This document shows, in pieces, positions 1 to 9,189 of a stretch of 64,000 bases of DNA. Location: positions 1 through 64,000 of the forward strand of contig JAEYZI010000092.1 in NCBI GenBank assembly GCA_023428065.1, written 5' to 3'. This DNA comes from Actinomycetes bacterium. Its GTDB lineage: Bacteria; Actinomycetota; Actinomycetes; Actinomycetales; Microbacteriaceae. Every line of letters begins with the position of its first letter. Position 1 is the stretch's first letter. Under the pieces are notes generated by a model. It was given only the letters and a program-made list of their open reading frames with translations, searched no databases and was not told where the DNA came from. The position numbers were made by a program, and so were the translations under genes.

Positions 1-315
1 GGCGATCCCCGCGGTCCCCGCGGCGGGCGCGGGTGCGGCGGCGAGCGCGGCGGCGAGCTGCGTCGGGTCGGCGGCGGACTCCGCGGGAGCCGCAGGAGCC
101 GCCCCTGCGGGCGGTGCCTCGACAGGAGCGGAGACGGGCGGGGCTTCAGGGATGTACGCGGTCGCCGGGTCGGGCGTCGGCAGGCTCTGCGGCACCTGCG
201 CGGGCCGCGGTCGGGTGTGCGAAGTCCAGCCGAGCCCGTCCCACCAGCGCAGCGAATCCGCGTCGGTCGGGTCCGGATACCACGCGGCGACCGGAGCGGC
301 GGCACTGAGACTCAC
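1..315 (-). CDS. DUF2510 domain protein, 3' end cut by window
   Basis: The function is unknown. The gene runs leftward off the window edge, so only the first 105 codons are visible. The start is a GTG at 313-315 with a strong GGGGAGG Shine-Dalgarno just upstream. Residues 12-34 form a DUF2510 motif (WYPDP, then LRWWDG and WTSHT), a short tryptophan-rich domain common at the N-terminus of actinobacterial membrane or secreted proteins. A long proline- and alanine-rich low-complexity stretch follows, typical of the linker between DUF2510 and a membrane part. It is the third DUF2510 gene in a row on this strand, after those at 675-1445 and 1511-2776. The C-terminal part, and thus any membrane or DUF4333 segment, cannot be judged. 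Confidence 0.8.
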   Translation of the reverse strand, partial: MSLSAAAPVAAWYPDPTDADSLRWWDGLGWTSHTRPRPAQVPQSLPTPDPATAYIPEAPPVSAPVEAPPAGAAPAAPAESAADPTQLAAALAAAPAPAAGTAGIA

Positions 316-364
316 GACGAACCTCCCCCTCGAGTTGCAGCCTCCCCATCGGCTGCTGACAGGG

Positions 365-382
365 AGTCTAGGGAGCGCTCCC
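365..382 (-). promoter_or_regulatory. Probable -10 with palindrome in the spacer, DUF2510 gene
   Basis: On the minus strand TAGACT (365-370) fits the TANNNT -10 consensus about 50 bases ahead of the GTG at 315. Directly upstream of it, in what would be the -35/-10 spacer, is the perfect 12-bp palindrome GGGAGCGCTCCC (371-382). That position suits a repressor site. I see no good -35. The palindrome could instead be part of a weak terminator of the gene ending at 437, but it has no T run. Confidence 0.35.
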
Positions 383-436
383 GGAGCGGAAGAGCCCCAG
401 TAGGGGTCACCCTGATCGTGGGGTAGAACAGGCCGT

Positions 437-637
437 TCAGGCGTCGCGCTCGCCCTCGGCCTCCTCCTCGAGCTCCTGGCCCTCCTCGAGCGGCGTGACG
501 GGCTCGTAGAGATGCTCCGCATTGCCGGCTCCACCTTCGAGGAGCTCACCGGCGGAGTACGCCTCTCCCGCGAGCGACGCGCGCGCCCGCAGGGCGTCTT
601 CGGCCTTCTCGCGGTCGGATCGATGATCGTGCGTCAT
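437..637 (-). CDS. Small acidic hypothetical protein
   Basis: This 66-residue protein is of a family I do not recognise. The N-terminal third is charged and helical in character (His, Asp, Arg, Lys). The last 20 residues are almost all Glu, Gly, Asp and Leu, giving a strongly acidic tail. There is no signal peptide or membrane segment. Support that it is a real gene comes from the start: TAGCCT lies exactly six bases before the ATG, the leaderless arrangement seen repeatedly in this window. It lies between two DUF2510 genes on the same strand but has its own promoter. No function is proposed. Confidence 0.55.
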   Translation of the reverse strand: MTHDHRSDREKAEDALRARASLAGEAYSAGELLEGGAGNAEHLYEPVTPLEEGQELEEEAEGERDA

Positions 638-643
638 GCGCCG

Positions 644-649
644 AGGCTA
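644..649 (-). promoter_or_regulatory. -10 element for leaderless start at 637
   Basis: TAGCCT on the minus strand, followed by six bases (CGGCGC) and then ATG. No Shine-Dalgarno is present, so the mRNA probably begins at or very near the start codon. Confidence 0.5.
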
Positions 650-674
650 CTCCGCGTCCGCGCGCAGCGTCGGG

Positions 675-1445
675 TCAGTGGATCGCGAAGGTGTAGCTGT
701 AGTCGCCCTCGTCGGTGTCGATGCTCACCCAGAGCTTGGCCTCGCTGCCGTCGGGGCGCGTCACGGAGCACGTGTAGATCGCACCGACCGTCGTCGTGTC
801 GGCGATGGGCGGACACGACACCCCGGTCGCCTGACCGCTCGCCACGAGCTCCTCGCGGATCTCGTGCTGGATGGTCGTCGCGATCTGCACGGTCGTAAGC
901 GCTCCGCCGTACCAGGCGGCGGCCGGGCCGCCGAGGAGCACGAGTGCGGAGATCGCCCACGCGACGAACTGGCCCCAGCTCTTGGGGAGCTTCACGGCAC
1001 GGATGAGCAGATAGACGGGCGCGGTCAGGAAGGCCGCGATCGCGGGCGGGGGCGTGTGACCCCAGCGGGCGAGCTTTCGCCGATCGAACAACGCGATCGC
1101 GACCGTGAGGACGTAGACCGCTCCGAGCGCGGCGCCTCCGAACGCGAGCGTCGGCGAGACGTAGAGCCACGCCCACACGGCGAAGAAGAGCGCCCCGAAG
1201 AGGATGACGGGTGTGAACGCGACGATCCAGCTCTCGGCCGTCGAGGTCGAACGGATGCGGGCGCGACTGCGTGTCGCCGCGGCGCCCGCGAAACTCGTCT
1301 CGAGCTGCTCGGCATCGCCGTCGAGGTCGGGCTTCGCCTGCGTGTGGTCGGTCCAGGCGATGCCGTTCCACCAGCGCACCTGCCCGGGGTCCGAGGGGTC
1401 CTCGTACCACCCCGCTGGGACGACGCGGATTGCCTGATCGGTCAC
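675..1445 (-). CDS. DUF2510 - four TM - DUF4333-like membrane protein
   Basis: Predicted membrane protein of unknown function, 256 residues. An N-terminal DUF2510 motif (GWYEDP, then RWWNG and WTDHT, residues about 12-35) is followed by a linker, four hydrophobic segments and a C-terminal extracytoplasmic-looking tail. In that tail a CPP and a TCS cysteine about 16 residues apart recall DUF4333. I chose the GTG at 1443-1445 because GAGGAGGTGG sits at ideal spacing. An in-frame ATG at 1514 would overlap the upstream stop as ATGA and add 23 residues, but it has no Shine-Dalgarno. The gene follows the paralogous gene 1511-2776 on the same strand and is probably co-transcribed with it. Confidence 0.8.
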   Translation of the reverse strand: MTDQAIRVVPAGWYEDPSDPGQVRWWNGIAWTDHTQAKPDLDGDAEQLETSFAGAAATRSRARIRSTSTAESWIVAFTPVILFGALFFAVWAWLYVSPTLAFGGAALGAVYVLTVAIALFDRRKLARWGHTPPPAIAAFLTAPVYLLIRAVKLPKSWGQFVAWAISALVLLGGPAAAWYGGALTTVQIATTIQHEIREELVASGQATGVSCPPIADTTTVGAIYTCSVTRPDGSEAKLWVSIDTDEGDYSYTFAIH

Positions 1446-1510
1446 GCGAACCACCTCCTCTTCTGTGCGTTCCGGCTCTGAGCGGTCGTTGTCGACCGTG
1501 TCGGGCAGGC

Positions 1511-2776
1511 TCATCGGTTGGTCGAGAAGACGCCCCAGTCGTCGACGCGCCAATCGATCCAGCCGTTCTTGCGCTGGAGGCTGACGACGACGTCGGCGAC
1601 CTTCGTCGGGGTCACGGCACTGCAGGTCATCTTGTCGCCCACGATGAGGGGCGGAACCTCGGGGCACCGGGCGTTGACCGTGGCGCCGATGGCGCCGGCC
1701 TGGTCCGAGATCGACTGCTCCGCCTCGTCCGAGAACACGCCCGGCGCGAGCGCCATGACGATTCCGGGCACGGCGACGGCCGAGCCGATGAGCACGATCG
1801 TGAGCGCCGACCAGGTGAGGAACGGACGCAGGCCGCGGCCGGTCTCGCGGACGACGTTCGACATCCGCGCGATGAGGTAGACGGGCGCGCCGAGGAACGC
1901 CCAGTCCCAGTTGGCCGTGCGGCTGTGGCCCATGCGCGTGAGCATCGTGCGGTCGATGATCGCGAGGATGATCGTCGTCAGGTAGGAGCCGCCGAGGATG
2001 ATCCCTGCGAAGAGCGTCGAGTCGCGCCCCGCGTCGCCGGCGACGAGGAACATGAGCGCGAGCACGAGCATGATGACGGGCATGAGCGCGATGATCCACA
2101 CCGGTCCGGTGTTGATTGAGAGGCCGTTCTCGGCCATGACGGCGCGCCGCGTGAGCGGCTGCGACGCGTCGTGCTCGGCGAGCACGGACGGGGCGTAGCT
2201 GAAGTTGCTGAACGCCGAGGGGTCGAAGTTGGTCGTCGTGAACGTGCCGACGCCCGCCGCCGCGCTCGGGTCGACCTGGAACGCGGGCATCGGCTCGAAG
2301 CTCGGCGTGAAGACCGGGCGGGCGGTGGGCTGCTGGGCCTCGCTCGGATCGATCGGCACGCCGAGCAGGTCGTCGTAGCTCGTCTCGAGCAGGAAGGGGG
2401 CGCTTGTCGGCGCATCCTCGATGACGTGCTCCTGGGCGTACTTGAGACCGGGGGAGACGACCTCCTCCACGAGCCGCTGCTGGGCAGCGGGCGCCTCGAG
2501 CGAGAGCACCGGGTCGGCGGTCGCGAAGGCCGCATCGCCGACCGGCACGGACGCCCCGGTGTCGGAGGCGAGGTCCTCGCGCGCGTCGCGGTTCAGGAAG
2601 TCGTCGTCGTCGTCCGCGTACGCGAGCTTCGCGGTGACGGTCTCCTGCGCGACCATCGGCTGGCGCGCGTCGGAGGTGTGCTCGGTCCAGGCGTGGTTGT
2701 CCCACCAGCGCAGCTGGGGAAGCCCGAGCGGATCGGGGTACCACCCCGCCGGCACATGGCCTTCCTCTTCCGCCAT
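1511..2776 (-). CDS. DUF2510 - linker - four TM - DUF4333-like protein
   Basis: Membrane protein of unknown function, 421 residues. DUF2510 occupies about residues 10-36 (GWYPDP, LRWWDN, WTEHT). A roughly 170-residue, acidic, probably disordered cytoplasmic linker follows, then four membrane segments between about 227 and 350. The C-terminal domain carries two cysteines (RCP and TCS) spaced as in DUF4333 and ends in a tryptophan-rich WIDWRVDDWG stretch. The ATG has a GGAAGG-type ribosome site. It has the same layout as its downstream neighbour, so the two look like a tandem duplication in one transcript. The DUF4333 assignment is by cysteine spacing only. Confidence 0.8.
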   Translation of the reverse strand: MAEEEGHVPAGWYPDPLGLPQLRWWDNHAWTEHTSDARQPMVAQETVTAKLAYADDDDDFLNRDAREDLASDTGASVPVGDAAFATADPVLSLEAPAAQQRLVEEVVSPGLKYAQEHVIEDAPTSAPFLLETSYDDLLGVPIDPSEAQQPTARPVFTPSFEPMPAFQVDPSAAAGVGTFTTTNFDPSAFSNFSYAPSVLAEHDASQPLTRRAVMAENGLSINTGPVWIIALMPVIMLVLALMFLVAGDAGRDSTLFAGIILGGSYLTTIILAIIDRTMLTRMGHSRTANWDWAFLGAPVYLIARMSNVVRETGRGLRPFLTWSALTIVLIGSAVAVPGIVMALAPGVFSDEAEQSISDQAGAIGATVNARCPEVPPLIVGDKMTCSAVTPTKVADVVVSLQRKNGWIDWRVDDWGVFSTNR

Positions 2777-2948
2777 GAGCTACCTTCCTCACCGCGTTCC
2801 GGCCGAGGGTGTCGGATGCTGCCCCCGCGGAACGACTCGTTCGTCGTCCGTCATGATAGGGGCGGCGTCCCATGCCCCGATAGACATGGGCGTCCCCCCA
2901 AGCCTGGGGACACGACCGTTCCACTGCACCGTGCGGCAGACTCGGGGG
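2777..2948. other. Divergent intergenic region with hairpins
   Basis: This 172-base gap separates the DUF2510 operon (leftward) and the helicase (rightward). On the minus strand TATCAT (2853-2858) is a plausible -10 for the DUF2510 operon. Two inverted repeats lie on the helicase side: CCCATG (2869-2874) with CATGGG (2885-2890), and GTCCCC (2892-2897) with GGGGAC (2906-2911). They could be operator or leader structures. I found no convincing plus-strand -10. Confidence 0.3.
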
Positions 2949-5480
2949 ATGGCTTCCGGCGACCTCGTGGCGCGGCTTCCCCGCCCGTGGGATCCCGACG
3001 GCTTCCTCGTCGCATTCGACGACTGGGCCCGGTCGCGCGGGCTCGCCCTGTATCCGGCGCAGGAGGAGGCGGTGCTCGAGCTCGTGCTCGACCGCCACCT
3101 AGTGCTCAGCACCCCGACCGGCACGGGCAAGTCGCTCGTCGCCGTCGCGGCGCACGCGATGGCCATCGCCCAGGGCACGCGTTCGTACTACACGGCGCCG
3201 CTCAAGGCGCTCGTGAGCGAGAAGTTCTTCGAGCTCGTCGCGCTCTTCGGCGCCGAGAACGTGGGCATGGTGACGGGGGATTCGAGCGTCAACCCCGACG
3301 CGCCGATCGTGTGCTGCACGGCGGAGATCCTCGCCAACATCGCCCTGCGGCGCGGCGCGGACGCGGCGGTCGACTCGGTCGTCATGGACGAGTTCCACTT
3401 CTACGCCGACCCCGAGCGCGGATGGGCGTGGCAGGTGCCGCTGCTCGTGCTCACGCGCGCACGCTTCGTGCTGCTCTCGGCGACGCTCGGCGACGTCACG
3501 GACATCGCGGCCGATCTCGAACGCCGCACGGGTCGGGAGGTGGCGCGGGTGACGGGCGTGGAGCGTCCCGTGCCGTTGCACTACCGCTACGCCGTCACGC
3601 CCGTGCAGGAGCTCGTCGAGGAGCTGCTCGCCGACGGCCTCGCCCCCGTCTACATCGTGCACTTCTCCCAGGCGGCGGCCGTCGAGCGGGCACAAGCGCT
3701 CGCGAGCGTGCGGGTCGCCTCGCGCGAACAACGCGACGCGATCGCCGCCGCCATCGGCGGCTTCCGTTTCTCGACCGGCTTCGGTCAGACGCTCGGGCGG
3801 CTCGTCCGCGCCGGCATCGGCGTGCACCACGCGGGCATGCTGCCGCGCTACCGCAGGCTCGTCGAGCAGCTCGCCCAGACGGGCCTTCTGCGGGTCGTGT
3901 GCGGCACCGACACGCTCGGCGTCGGCATCAACGTGCCCATCCGCACCGTGCTCCTCACGGGGCTCACGAAGTTCGACGGCACCCGCATGCGCCAGCTCAC
4001 GGCGCGCGAGTTCCACCAGGTCGCGGGCCGCGCGGGCCGCGCGGGCTTCGACACGGCGGGCGAGGTGGTCGCGCTCGCGCCCGAGCACGAGATCGAGAAC
4101 GCCCGTGCGGTGGCGAAGGCGGGCGACGACCCCAAGGCGAAGCGCAAGCTCGTGCGCAAGAAGGCGCCGGACGGCTTCGTGAGCTGGGGTCCCGCGAGCT
4201 TCGAGCGGCTCATCGCGGCCGAGCCGGAGCCCCTCGCGAGCTCGCTGCGCATGACGGCCGCGATGCTCCTGCAGCTCCTCTCCCGCGAGGGTGCCGACGC
4301 GCCGGCGTCGGATGCGGGCAGCGCGTTCCAGATCGTGCGCGCCCTCGTGAGCGACAACCACGAGCCGCCCGCGCGGCGCGCGGCCCTCGCCCGGCGTGCG
4401 ATCGCCCTCTACCGCACGCTCCGCACGGCGGGCGTGGTCGAGCAGCTCGGTGGCGGGTTCGACGGCAGCGCCCGTGTGCGCCTGACGGTCGAGCTGCAGC
4501 CCGACTTCGCCCTCAACCAACCGCTCTCGCCCTTCGCGCTCGCGGCCCTCGAGCTCCTCGACCGTGACGCGCCCGACTACGCGCTCGACGCTGTGAGCGT
4601 CATCGAGGCGACGCTCGACGACCCGCGTCCGGTGCTCGCGCAACAGGAGTTCCGGGCGCGCGGCGAGGCGGTCGCCGCGATGAAGGCGGAGGGGATCGAG
4701 TACGAGGAGCGTATGGAACTCCTCGAGGAGATCACCTGGCCGAAGCCGCTCGCCGAACTCCTCGAGCAGGCATACGAGACCTTCGCCTCGAGCCAGCCGT
4801 GGATCCGCGACTACGAACTGCGACCGAAGTCGGTCGTGCGCGACCTGTACGAGCGCGCGATGGGGTTCGGCGACTATGTGGGCTACCTGCAGCTCGGTCG
4901 CAGCGAGGGGCTCGTGCTGCGGTATCTGAGCGACGCGTACCGTGCCGCGCGACAGACCATCCCCGACGAGGCGAAGACCGAGGAGCTCCGCGATCTCGTC
5001 GAGTGGCTCGGCGAGCTCGTGCGACAGGTCGACTCGAGCCTGCTCGACGAGTGGGCCGCGCTCGTCGACCCCGCTCGCGCCGCGACGGAGACGACGGAGG
5101 CGGTCGTTTCCGCGCCGCCGCCCGACGTGACGGCCAACCGCCGCGCGTTCCTCGTGCTCGTGCGCAACGAGCTCTGGCGGCGTGTGCAGGCGGCGGCACT
5201 GCAGCACGACGACGAGCTCGTGGCGCTCGACCCGGATGCGGGGTGGCCCGAGGCGCTCGATCGCTATTACGCGGAGCACGACGCGATCGGCACGGGACCG
5301 GATGCGCGTTCGGGCTCGCGCGTCCTCGTCACCGAGCATCCGGATCGCTGGGAGGTGCGGCAGATCGTCGACGACCCCGCGGGCGACCACGACTGGGGCA
5401 TCGACGCGGTCGTCGATCTCGCCGCCTCGCGCGCCGAGGGCGCGGCGGTCGTGCGCGTCGCAGGACTCCGTCGGCTCTAG
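2949..5480 (+). CDS. Ski2-like DEAD/DEAH helicase with DUF3516 C-terminus
   Basis: Superfamily 2 ATP-dependent RNA helicase of 843 residues. Walker A is STPTGTGKS (54-62), motif II is DEFH (147-150), motif III is LLSATLGD (about 175-182). Motif VI is HQVAGRAGRAGFD, and an HHAGMLP plus GTDTLGVGINVP block is typical of the Ski2/Mtr4 group. The remaining roughly 430 residues are alpha-helical and correspond in length and placement to the DUF3516 region of actinobacterial helicases. The ATG at 2949 was chosen because the N-terminus then begins just before the helicase core; the frame is open further upstream, but that extension is low complexity. A G5 run directly before the ATG is a poor ribosome site. 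Likely role: RNA processing or decay in the cytoplasm. Confidence 0.9.
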   Translation: MASGDLVARLPRPWDPDGFLVAFDDWARSRGLALYPAQEEAVLELVLDRHLVLSTPTGTGKSLVAVAAHAMAIAQGTRSYYTAPLKALVSEKFFELVALFGAENVGMVTGDSSVNPDAPIVCCTAEILANIALRRGADAAVDSVVMDEFHFYADPERGWAWQVPLLVLTRARFVLLSATLGDVTDIAADLERRTGREVARVTGVERPVPLHYRYAVTPVQELVEELLADGLAPVYIVHFSQAAAVERAQALASVRVASREQRDAIAAAIGGFRFSTGFGQTLGRLVRAGIGVHHAGMLPRYRRLVEQLAQTGLLRVVCGTDTLGVGINVPIRTVLLTGLTKFDGTRMRQLTAREFHQVAGRAGRAGFDTAGEVVALAPEHEIENARAVAKAGDDPKAKRKLVRKKAPDGFVSWGPASFERLIAAEPEPLASSLRMTAAMLLQLLSREGADAPASDAGSAFQIVRALVSDNHEPPARRAALARRAIALYRTLRTAGVVEQLGGGFDGSARVRLTVELQPDFALNQPLSPFALAALELLDRDAPDYALDAVSVIEATLDDPRPVLAQQEFRARGEAVAAMKAEGIEYEERMELLEEITWPKPLAELLEQAYETFASSQPWIRDYELRPKSVVRDLYERAMGFGDYVGYLQLGRSEGLVLRYLSDAYRAARQTIPDEAKTEELRDLVEWLGELVRQVDSSLLDEWAALVDPARAATETTEAVVSAPPPDVTANRRAFLVLVRNELWRRVQAAALQHDDELVALDPDAGWPEALDRYYAEHDAIGTGPDARSGSRVLVTEHPDRWEVRQIVDDPAGDHDWGIDAVVDLAASRAEGAAVVRVAGLRRL

Positions 5481-5812
5481 CGCGTGTCGGGCGGAAGCTC
5501 GTCGTCGACGTCGTCGCGCACGCGCGCGCTCGGCCCGCGGGAGTAGTCGACGTGCGTGTGGCGGGCGCCGCGCTGCGTCGAGAGGCTCTGCACCATCCAC
5601 GCGACGGCGGGAACGACGGCCATGACGAGCGCGAGTGCTCCGATGATCGCGAAGACGGTGGCGACGGTCGGGGTCACGCGCTCGGTACACGGGGTGCGGG
5701 TGTCGAGGCAGCCGCTCGACGCCGAGGTCGAGATGTCGACCACGGCGAAACTGATGGCTGCGACGACGACCGCCGCGATGGCGATCGCGCCCAGCGCTCG
5801 TCGAGAGCGCAC
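5477..5812 (-). CDS. Two-TM membrane protein, unknown
   Basis: Short membrane protein (111 residues from the GTG at 5812) with two hydrophobic segments: one near the N-terminus (ALGAIAIAAVV...) and one near the middle (VFAIIGALALVMAVV). Between them is a small extracytoplasmic loop with two cysteines (SGCLDTRTPCTE), possibly a disulfide. The cytoplasmic tail is charged. The GTG has a good AGGAG at eight bases. Alternative in-frame starts are ATG 5884 and ATG 5977, which would only add an Arg/Pro-rich stretch. Its stop overlaps the helicase stop region by four bases in convergent orientation. I do not recognise the family. Confidence 0.6.
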   Translation of the reverse strand: MRSRRALGAIAIAAVVVAAISFAVVDISTSASSGCLDTRTPCTERVTPTVATVFAIIGALALVMAVVPAVAWMVQSLSTQRGARHTHVDYSRGPSARVRDDVDDELPPDTR

Positions 5813-5885
5813 GCGAGTTTCTCCTGCCGGTTCGGGCCGACTCCTCACTGCGGATGGTAGGGGCGCGGCTGCCCCGTGCGACATT

Positions 5886-5899
5886 CCCCCGTCCGGGGG
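5886..5899. repeat. GC palindrome CCCCCGTCCGGGGG, copy 1
   Basis: 14-bp near-perfect palindrome in the divergent gap between the small membrane protein and the phosphate transporter. The same element occurs at 46962-46976 and 48805-48820, next to promoters of the polysaccharide locus. Here it is about 100 bases upstream of the transporter start. Confidence 0.4.
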
Positions 5900-6000
5900 T
5901 TGCGGCGGGCGGCGGTCGTCCGGATGCTCACCGGGATGCGTCGCCGCGCGTTCGCGCACGAGTTGCCGGGCGTTCATCCGGCGTGTTTGGATAGCCCCCA

Positions 6001-7139
<1,139 letters not shown>

Positions 7140-7143
<4 letters not shown>

Positions 7144-7358
7144 TCGACTGGCTGGCGTTCCTGACCGTCTTCGTGGCGTCGCTCGTCTCGGCGTGCATCG
7201 TCGTGACGCTCTTCTCGCTCGCCCTGCGCCTCGGGGACGGCAAGGCGGCGTGGCGTCGTCCCGTCTCGGTCGCGATGTTCGCGCTGTGCGGGATCGCCGT
7301 GGCGTTCGGCATCTACCTCATCGTCGGCGACCACCTGCTCACGCTCTTCTCGCGCTGA
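7140..7358 (+). CDS. Small two-TM protein coupled to phosphate transporter
   Basis: This 72-residue membrane protein begins inside the stop of the Pit gene (ATGA overlap), so translation is coupled. Two hydrophobic segments (about residues 4-26 and 46-66) flank a short basic loop (LRLGDGKAAWRRP). There is no motif I can name. Strict coupling to the transporter suggests a partner or regulatory subunit; that is an inference from context only. Confidence 0.75.
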
Positions 7359-7405
7359 CGCGCGTCGGGCGAGCTGCCGCGTCCGCGGTCGTGCGCGGGC
7401 GGACA

Positions 7406-7411
7406 TAGACT
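7406..7411 (+). promoter_or_regulatory. -10 of aspA promoter
   Basis: TAGACT, 29 bases ahead of the aspA ATG, followed by an AAGGAG ribosome site at 7428-7433 and ATG at 7441. This is a conventional leadered start, unlike many others here. No clear -35 is visible. Confidence 0.4.
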
Positions 7412-7440
7412 CGCAGGACACCCATCGAAGGAGATGCGCG

Positions 7441-8982
7441 ATGTCCGACACGACCGGTCTGACCGCCTCCGAGCAGTTCCTGGTCGGCGACGACGACCAC
7501 GTCACGACGGGGCCCGACCAGGCCCGCGAACTCCTCGTAGGCACCGGCGACACCCGAACCGAATCCGACTCCCTCGGGACCCTCGAGATCCCGGCCCACG
7601 TCTACTGGGGGATCCACACGGCGCGAGCGCTCGTGAACTTCCCCATCACGCGGCGGGCCATCTCGAACTATCCCGACCTCGTGCGTGCGCTCGCCCGCGT
7701 CAAGCAGGCTGCCGCCCGCGCCAACCGCGAGATCGGCGTCCTCGACCCCGCGAAGGCGGACGTCATCGACCGGGTGTGCGAGCGCATCGTCGCGGGCGAA
7801 CTTCACGACCAGTTCGTCGTGGGCGTCATCCAGGGCGGCGCGGGCACGAGCACCAACATGAACACCAACGAGGTCATCGCGAACGCGTGCCTCGAGGAGC
7901 TCGGCTACGAGAAGGGCGACTACGCCCACCTGCACCCGATCGACGACGTGAACCGCTCGCAGTCGACCAACGACGTCTACCCCACGGCCATCAAGCTCGC
8001 CATGGTGTTCGGCGTCCAGCGCCTGCTCGACGAGCACCGGCTGCTCACGGCGAGCTTCCGTGCGAAGGGGCGCGAGTTCGCGCACGTGCTCAAGGTGGGC
8101 CGCACACAGCTCCAGGACGCCGTCCCCATGACCCTCGGGCAGGAGTTCGCGGGCTTCGCGACGACCCTCGCGGAGGACTTCGACCGCCTCTCCGAGGTGA
8201 TCCCGTGGCTCAACGAGATCAACATGGGGGCGACGGCGATCGGCACCGGCATCACCGCCGACCCGCGCTACGCGGAGGCCGTGCGTCGGCACCTCGAGGA
8301 GGTGACCGGCATCCCGCAGGAGACGGCGCCCGACCTCATCGAGGCGACGGCCGACGCGGGCATCTTCATGACGCTCTCGGGCACCCTCAAGCGCGCGGCC
8401 GTCAAGCTCTCGAAGATCTGCAACGACCTGCGGCTCCTCTCGTCCGGGCCCCAGGCGGGACTCGGCGAGATCCAGCTGCCCCCGCGGCAGGCGGGTTCGT
8501 CGATCATGCCCGGCAAGGTGAACCCGGTGATCCCCGAGGTCGTCAACCAGGTCGCCTACAGCGTCATCGGCGCGGACGCGACCGTGACGGCCGCCGCCGA
8601 GGCGGGACAGCTGCAGCTCAACGCCTTCGAGCCGGTCATCGCCCACTCGATCCTCCAGTCGCTCTCGTGGATGACCAATGCGTGCCGCACCCTGCGTGTC
8701 AACTGCGTCGACGGCATCACGGCGAACGAGGCGCGTCTCGCGGGTCAGGTGGCGTCGAGCGTCGGCGTCGTCACGGCGCTCACGCCCTACATCGGCTACA
8801 CGGAGGCGGCCGCGCTCGCGCACACCGCGCTCACGACGAACGAGTCGATCGCCGACCTCGTCGTCGGCCGCGGTCTCATGACGCGCGACGACGTCGAGCG
8901 GGTGCTCGCACCCGAGCGGCTCTCGGGCATCGTGCCCCCCACGGGTGCGATCCCCGTCGTCGTCGGCAAGGTCGTCGAGTAG
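7441..8982 (+). CDS. aspA: Aspartate ammonia-lyase (aspartase)
   Basis: Converts L-aspartate to fumarate and ammonia in the cytoplasm; member of the fumarase/aspartase superfamily. The superfamily signature GSSIMPGKVNP is at about residues 352-362, with the usual downstream NPVIPEVVNQV. GGAGTSTNMNTNEV and NRSQSTNDVYPTA are the other substrate-loop blocks. At 513 residues it is about 40 longer than usual because of an acidic N-terminal extension before the core (EIPAHVYWGIHTARA). The start is supported by AAGGAG at seven bases. It stands alone between the phosphate transporter unit and a convergent small gene. Aspartase and fumarase are hard to separate by eye; the GTSTNMNTNEV and substrate-loop context favour aspartase. 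Confidence 0.93.
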   Translation: MSDTTGLTASEQFLVGDDDHVTTGPDQARELLVGTGDTRTESDSLGTLEIPAHVYWGIHTARALVNFPITRRAISNYPDLVRALARVKQAAARANREIGVLDPAKADVIDRVCERIVAGELHDQFVVGVIQGGAGTSTNMNTNEVIANACLEELGYEKGDYAHLHPIDDVNRSQSTNDVYPTAIKLAMVFGVQRLLDEHRLLTASFRAKGREFAHVLKVGRTQLQDAVPMTLGQEFAGFATTLAEDFDRLSEVIPWLNEINMGATAIGTGITADPRYAEAVRRHLEEVTGIPQETAPDLIEATADAGIFMTLSGTLKRAAVKLSKICNDLRLLSSGPQAGLGEIQLPPRQAGSSIMPGKVNPVIPEVVNQVAYSVIGADATVTAAAEAGQLQLNAFEPVIAHSILQSLSWMTNACRTLRVNCVDGITANEARLAGQVASSVGVVTALTPYIGYTEAAALAHTALTTNESIADLVVGRGLMTRDDVERVLAPERLSGIVPPTGAIPVVVGKVVE

Positions 8983-9010
8983 CCTCGCCCGGCGGACGCG
9001 CGGGCCGACC

Positions 9011-9172
9011 TCACACGGGACGTTCGTCGTCGAGGGGGATGTCGTCGTCGACGTCCTCCTCGACGCGCTCGTCGGGATCGAGCGTCGGCGGGGGTGCCGG
9101 TTCCTCCTCCTCGAGCGGCACGGGGCGCTCGTCGTCGGGATTCGGCTCGTAGTCGATCGTGTCGCGGTCCAT
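9011..9172 (-). CDS. Small highly acidic hypothetical protein
   Basis: 53-residue protein rich in Asp, Glu and Pro, with no hydrophobic segment and no cysteine; probably disordered. It has a good ribosome site (AGGAGAG, seven bases before the ATG). It lies 17 bases downstream of the ligase gene on the same strand, so it may be the last gene of the end-joining transcript. I do not recognise a family. The strong ribosome site is the main reason for calling it; composition alone would not suffice. Confidence 0.55.
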   Translation of the reverse strand: MDRDTIDYEPNPDDERPVPLEEEEPAPPPTLDPDERVEEDVDDDIPLDDERPV

Positions 9173-9189
9173 ACGCGCTCTCCTTCCGC

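Noticed and set aside
675..3098. Very long open frames antiparallel to real genes (also 3099-5690, 14675-17089, 52606-55626 as whole units)
   Set aside because: In GC-rich DNA stop codons are rare in the shadow frames. These frames give Arg/Ala-rich products without domains, while the overlapping genes have clear families.
8980..8985. TAGCCT at the aspA stop as a -10
   Set aside because: The next gene is on the opposite strand, so no gene would use it; taken as chance TAG plus CCT.
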